Shown: piece after piece, positions 15,341 to 18,197 of the stretch
Layout: every line of letters begins with the position of its first letter
Position numbering within the stretch: position 1 is the first letter of the stretch
DNA from: CAZXEU01 sp964639665
GTDB taxonomy: Bacteria; Bacteroidota; Rhodothermia; Rhodothermales; Bin80
Assembly (NCBI GenBank): GCA_964639665.1
Contig: CAZXEU010000104.1
Coordinates: 1 to 18,197, forward strand
Length of the DNA: 18,197 bases
Direction: 5' to 3'
Position numbers and translations under genes: made by a program
Notes under the pieces: model-generated
Seen by the model: the letters and a program-made list of their open reading frames with translations, nothing else
Databases searched by the model: none
What the model was told of the DNA's origin: nothing

Positions 15341-16543
15341 TCAAAGGGTTGTGACCGAGGCGGTAAGAACGTGCTCAACGGCCCGCACGCTATCGAGCAG
15401 CAACTCCGGCGCAGCACCTGTAAGCCAGATGCGGGCGCACGCCGCTCCGTTATCGCCGGCGAATACCAGATTCTCCATCTCCTGTACGTTTCCGTTGGCC
15501 TGCCGGACTTTATCAAGTACCGCAGCCAGGACGCCCACCCGGTCCAGGTGGCGCACGGTCAAGAGGTGTGAGGCTGCCGATTGGATGGCCAGATTGACAC
15601 AGTTGGGTACGCGGCCCTCCCGGGAATACGCCTCGATTATCCGCACCGCCTCCGCGGCCGTGGCCTCCTGGGCCTGAGCGGTGGACGCACCAATGTGGTG
15701 TGTCAGGTACACGTTCGGATGCCCCGCGATGGCGACCTCCAGCGGACCGCTCTTGTAAGCGGGCTCTCCCTCGAATACATCCAGGCCGGCACGAATGCCC
15801 TTCGTGTCCATCGCGTGCATGAGCGCCTGCTCGTCCACTACGCTGCCGCGGGACGTATTGATGAAGCTTGCGCCGGGCTTCATAGCCGCGAACAGTGCGG
15901 ACCCGGCCAGGTGATGCGTATTCGCGGTCGCCGCCACGTGAACCGTAACGATGTCGGCTACCGCTGCCGCCGCCTCCGGCGAAGCCGCATACGTCATGCC
16001 CAGCGATTCCGCGCGCAGTGCCGTCAAGGAGCGGCTCCACACCACGAGGTTCATTTCCAGCCCTCTGGCACGCTCCGCCACGGCCCGTCCTATACTGCCA
16101 AATCCGATGATCGCCAGCGTGCGGCCGCGGAGGCCACGGGCCTTTGCATACCGCGCCTTGTTCCAAGTGCCAGTACGTGCATCCCGGACATTGTCGGCAA
16201 TGTGACGGTCGAGCGCCAGCATCAGGCCAACGGTCAACTCGGCAACAGCGCTGGCATTCTTGCCAGGACAATTGGCTACAAACACTCCACATTCCGCCGC
16301 GTACTCGACATCAATAGTATCGTAGCCGGCCCCGGCTCGCACTATCAACTCAAGACCGGAGCAGGCATCAAGCAGTTGCCGGTTGACACGGGTGCTTCGG
16401 ACTATTAGCACTTCGGCCCCGGCCTCAACTACGGCTTCCTGGAGGTCCTGACCCTTAAGCGGCTTTACAGTGACCTCGTGTCCTGCCCGGGACAGCGAAG
16501 CCATACACGCCTGTGGCAAAGCGTCCGCGATGAAGATTCTCAT
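15341..16543 (-). CDS. serA: D-3-phosphoglycerate dehydrogenase
   Basis: This NAD-dependent enzyme oxidises 3-phosphoglycerate to 3-phosphohydroxypyruvate, the first step of serine synthesis. At 400 aa it has the short E. coli-like form. The substrate domain contains VRAGAGYDTID (68-78). The Rossmann loop is GFGSIG at 147-152. Catalytic residues are R232 in NTSRGSVVDE, E260 in DVFEGEP and H283 in HHIGAST. The C-terminus (about 327-400) is a small ACT-like regulatory domain beginning LLTVRHLDRVGVLAAVLDKV, which suggests serine feedback. It starts 5 nt after the DUF1015 gene stop. Confidence 0.95.
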   Translation of the reverse strand: MRIFIADALPQACMASLSRAGHEVTVKPLKGQDLQEAVVEAGAEVLIVRSTRVNRQLLDACSGLELIVRAGAGYDTIDVEYAAECGVFVANCPGKNASAVAELTVGLMLALDRHIADNVRDARTGTWNKARYAKARGLRGRTLAIIGFGSIGRAVAERARGLEMNLVVWSRSLTALRAESLGMTYAASPEAAAAVADIVTVHVAATANTHHLAGSALFAAMKPGASFINTSRGSVVDEQALMHAMDTKGIRAGLDVFEGEPAYKSGPLEVAIAGHPNVYLTHHIGASTAQAQEATAAEAVRIIEAYSREGRVPNCVNLAIQSAASHLLTVRHLDRVGVLAAVLDKVRQANGNVQEMENLVFAGDNGAACARIWLTGAAPELLLDSVRAVEHVLTASVTTL

Positions 16544-16548
16544 CCCTG

Positions 16549-17715
16549 CTACCCGGCGAACGTATGCACGAGAATGCCGCTGCGCAGCTTGGGTTCAAAC
16601 CACGTGGACTTGGGCGGCATAAGCAGGCCTGCGTCAGAGACGGCAACCAATTCGTCGATCGATGTGGCAAAGAGGGAGAACGACGTGGCACCGCCTTCCA
16701 CCTCCAGCGCCTGGGTTCCACGGACCCCTCCCACAAAGCTGACGTGCGGATCCGTGCGCTGATCCATGATGCCAAAAACGGGCTCCAGCACGAATTCACT
16801 CAGCCTGGCGACATCGAGCGTGTCCGCTACCGTGTGCCGCCGGGTGGCAGGCAAGCGGATCAGGTGCCACGTCCCATCGGCAAACACGCACATGTCCCCC
16901 TTCCTTTCCGGGGTGGCTGAAGCCGCTTCGACCACGCTGCCGCAGGTCTTCTCAATCGCCTCGATCAACGGCGCCGAAATCCGCTTCCGGACAATGCGGT
17001 TGTAAGGCAGAATCCGCAGGTCATCCATGGGAAAGAGCACAGCGGGAAACCATGCACTCTCGCCGCCTTCGCTGGCCCGACTGGCGGCCTCGCAGCGGTG
17101 ATGACCATCCGCGATGTAAAAGCGGCGAACGCTCCGGAACGCTTCCTCCAGAGAGCCGGGGGCCCTCCATACAGTGTGCCGTACGCCGTCCGGCGCCACG
17201 AAATCATACAGCCGCGCGGTTTGCTTTACTTGCTCGACCTGGCCTGCGATGTCAGGCGCACGCTTATATGTCAGAATCACCGGCTCGGCATGGGCGCCCT
17301 GTGCACGGATGTGCCGCACGCGGTCGGCCACTTTTGCCGGCCGCGTGTTTTCGTGGCGCACGATAAGGCCGGCATCGTACTCCTCGGCCGAGACGCATCC
17401 AAAAACGCCTGTCTGTGTATGGCCGCCGATGGCAAGCCGGTATACGTAAAAGGCGGCCTCGTCTTCGACTACGCTGTGGGAGCCGGTGCGGAACTCGCGC
17501 AGATTCTGTGCTCCCTGGGCATAGACCGCGTCGTCGTGCTCGCCGGTACCTAGCGGCAGGTCGATTTCCGGGCGGACCACATGAAGAAAGCTCAGCGGAT
17601 TGCCGGCAGCGAGCGCGCGTGCTTCCGCAACCGTAACGACATCATACGGCACGGACGCGACTGCCTCGACGCTTTCTTCCGTCGGACGAAGAGCGCGTAA
17701 TGGACGCAACGTCAT
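16549..17715 (-). CDS. DUF1015 family protein (ParB/SerK-like motif)
   Basis: This 388-aa protein is a full-length DUF1015 member (COG4198 group), whose function was not established to my knowledge. Visible hallmarks are SVPYDVVTVAEARALAAGNPLSFLHV at the N-terminus (key parts PYDVV and NPLSFLHV), HENTRPAKVADR (121-132), FYIADGHHRCEAA (199-211), LPYNRIV (236-242) and a C-terminal DPHVSFVGG segment. The ADGHHR stretch resembles the DGHHR motif of ParB/SerK-type nucleotide-binding proteins, including archaeal free-serine kinase; that is my reading, not a tested homology. No membrane helix or signal peptide is seen. It is the first gene of the operon and precedes serA by 5 nt, so a serine-related role is likely. 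Confidence 0.88.
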   Translation of the reverse strand: MTLRPLRALRPTEESVEAVASVPYDVVTVAEARALAAGNPLSFLHVVRPEIDLPLGTGEHDDAVYAQGAQNLREFRTGSHSVVEDEAAFYVYRLAIGGHTQTGVFGCVSAEEYDAGLIVRHENTRPAKVADRVRHIRAQGAHAEPVILTYKRAPDIAGQVEQVKQTARLYDFVAPDGVRHTVWRAPGSLEEAFRSVRRFYIADGHHRCEAASRASEGGESAWFPAVLFPMDDLRILPYNRIVRKRISAPLIEAIEKTCGSVVEAASATPERKGDMCVFADGTWHLIRLPATRRHTVADTLDVARLSEFVLEPVFGIMDQRTDPHVSFVGGVRGTQALEVEGGATSFSLFATSIDELVAVSDAGLLMPPKSTWFEPKLRSGILVHTFAG

Positions 17716-17850
17716 GTGTTCAATGCCTGTTTATTCGGGCGCCCGTTGTACGCAAGCATGAGCCTAAAGGTGCAGCCTCGCGGCTCCAATCCGGCGCCGC
17801 ATCTTCGTTGCATGTTACGGCATGAGTCCGTATTATTGCAGGTCCAACGC
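17716..17850. other. Divergent intergenic region between the ser-pnt operon and the initiator tRNA
   Basis: These 135 bp must hold the promoter of the minus-strand DUF1015-serA-serC-pnt operon and that of the plus-strand tRNA gene. The tRNA promoter is clear (listed separately). For the minus strand I see only a weak candidate: TTGCGT and TAAACA spaced about 16 nt, reading leftward around 17737-17759. A short palindrome, gggcgccc, lies within that spacer at about 17748-17755. No protein gene is supported. Confidence 0.4.
17808..17836 (+). promoter_or_regulatory. Promoter of the initiator tRNA gene
   Basis: TTGCAT at 17808-17813 and TATTAT at 17831-17836 are separated by exactly 17 nt, close to the sigma-70 consensus. 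The second box continues as TATTATTG, which also fits the Bacteroidota -7 pattern TAnnTTTG except at one base. Transcription would start near 17842-17845, leaving a leader of only a few bases before the mature tRNA 5' end at 17851. Confidence 0.65.
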
Positions 17851-18161
<311 letters not shown>

Positions 18162-18170
18162 CTACCGAAA

Positions 18171-18197
18171 CCGACATTCCGCAAAACGGAGTGTCGG
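18171..18197 (+). terminator. Hairpin terminator after the tRNA
   Basis: CCGACATTCCG (18171-18181) pairs with CGGAGTGTCGG (18187-18197) through 11 pairs, one of them T-G, around the 5-nt loop CAAAA. It begins 9 nt after the tRNA discriminator base. The window ends with the hairpin, so the expected T-run cannot be seen. Confidence 0.6.

Overview
This 18.2-kb window is GC-rich, gene-dense chromosomal DNA. It looks like a Bacteroidota/Rhodothermota/Balneolota-type bacterium. The reasons are an ileS - dksA-like - lspA cluster, a zinc-less DksA/TraR protein of the Bacteroidota kind, a eukaryote-like (type 2) isoleucyl-tRNA synthetase, a purine nucleoside phosphorylase with the TDEC..PD variant, and a general scarcity of Shine-Dalgarno sequences before tightly packed genes. 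The lineage is inferred from protein resemblance, not from a marker gene search.

Layout. (1) Positions 1-135 hold a strong compound hairpin that ends the minus-strand gene beside it, a RecF/SMC-like AAA ATPase (136-1077) that seems to lack the last fifth of its family. (2) Positions 1289-10284, minus strand, form one close-packed seven-gene operon, transcribed right to left: ybbA-type ABC ATPase, ybbP-type FtsX permease, yggS (PLP homeostasis), purine nucleoside phosphorylase, ileS, dksA-like regulator, lspA. (3) Positions 10297-11025, plus strand, hold tesA, an SGNH esterase/thioesterase made as a lipoprotein. It is divergent from ybbA, with start codons only a few bases apart. This repeats the tesA/ybbAP arrangement of E. 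coli. (4) Positions 10982-17715, minus strand, form a second seven-gene operon: DUF1015 protein, serA, serC, pntAA, pntAB, pntB, hotdog thioesterase. It joins the first two steps of serine synthesis to the three-subunit proton-translocating transhydrogenase. Most junctions are 1-4-nt overlaps or gaps under 15 nt, and the hotdog gene's 3' end overlaps that of tesA by 44 bp.

(5) The most striking element is at the right end, plus strand. An initiator tRNA-Met(CAU) gene (17851-18161) is split after U33 by a 238-nt group I intron (17884-18121). The intron has a complete, recognisable IC3-type core (P3, P4, P5, P6, P7, P8, P9), no ORF, a good promoter upstream and a hairpin terminator directly downstream. 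If this is the only initiator tRNA gene, all translation initiation in the cell would depend on ribozyme splicing. Group I introns in initiator tRNA are best known from cyanobacteria, so one in this genomic setting is unusual.

A second notable point is the IleRS active-site signature, which reads GIHH instead of HIGH. That altered motif has been linked in type 2 IleRS to very high mupirocin resistance.
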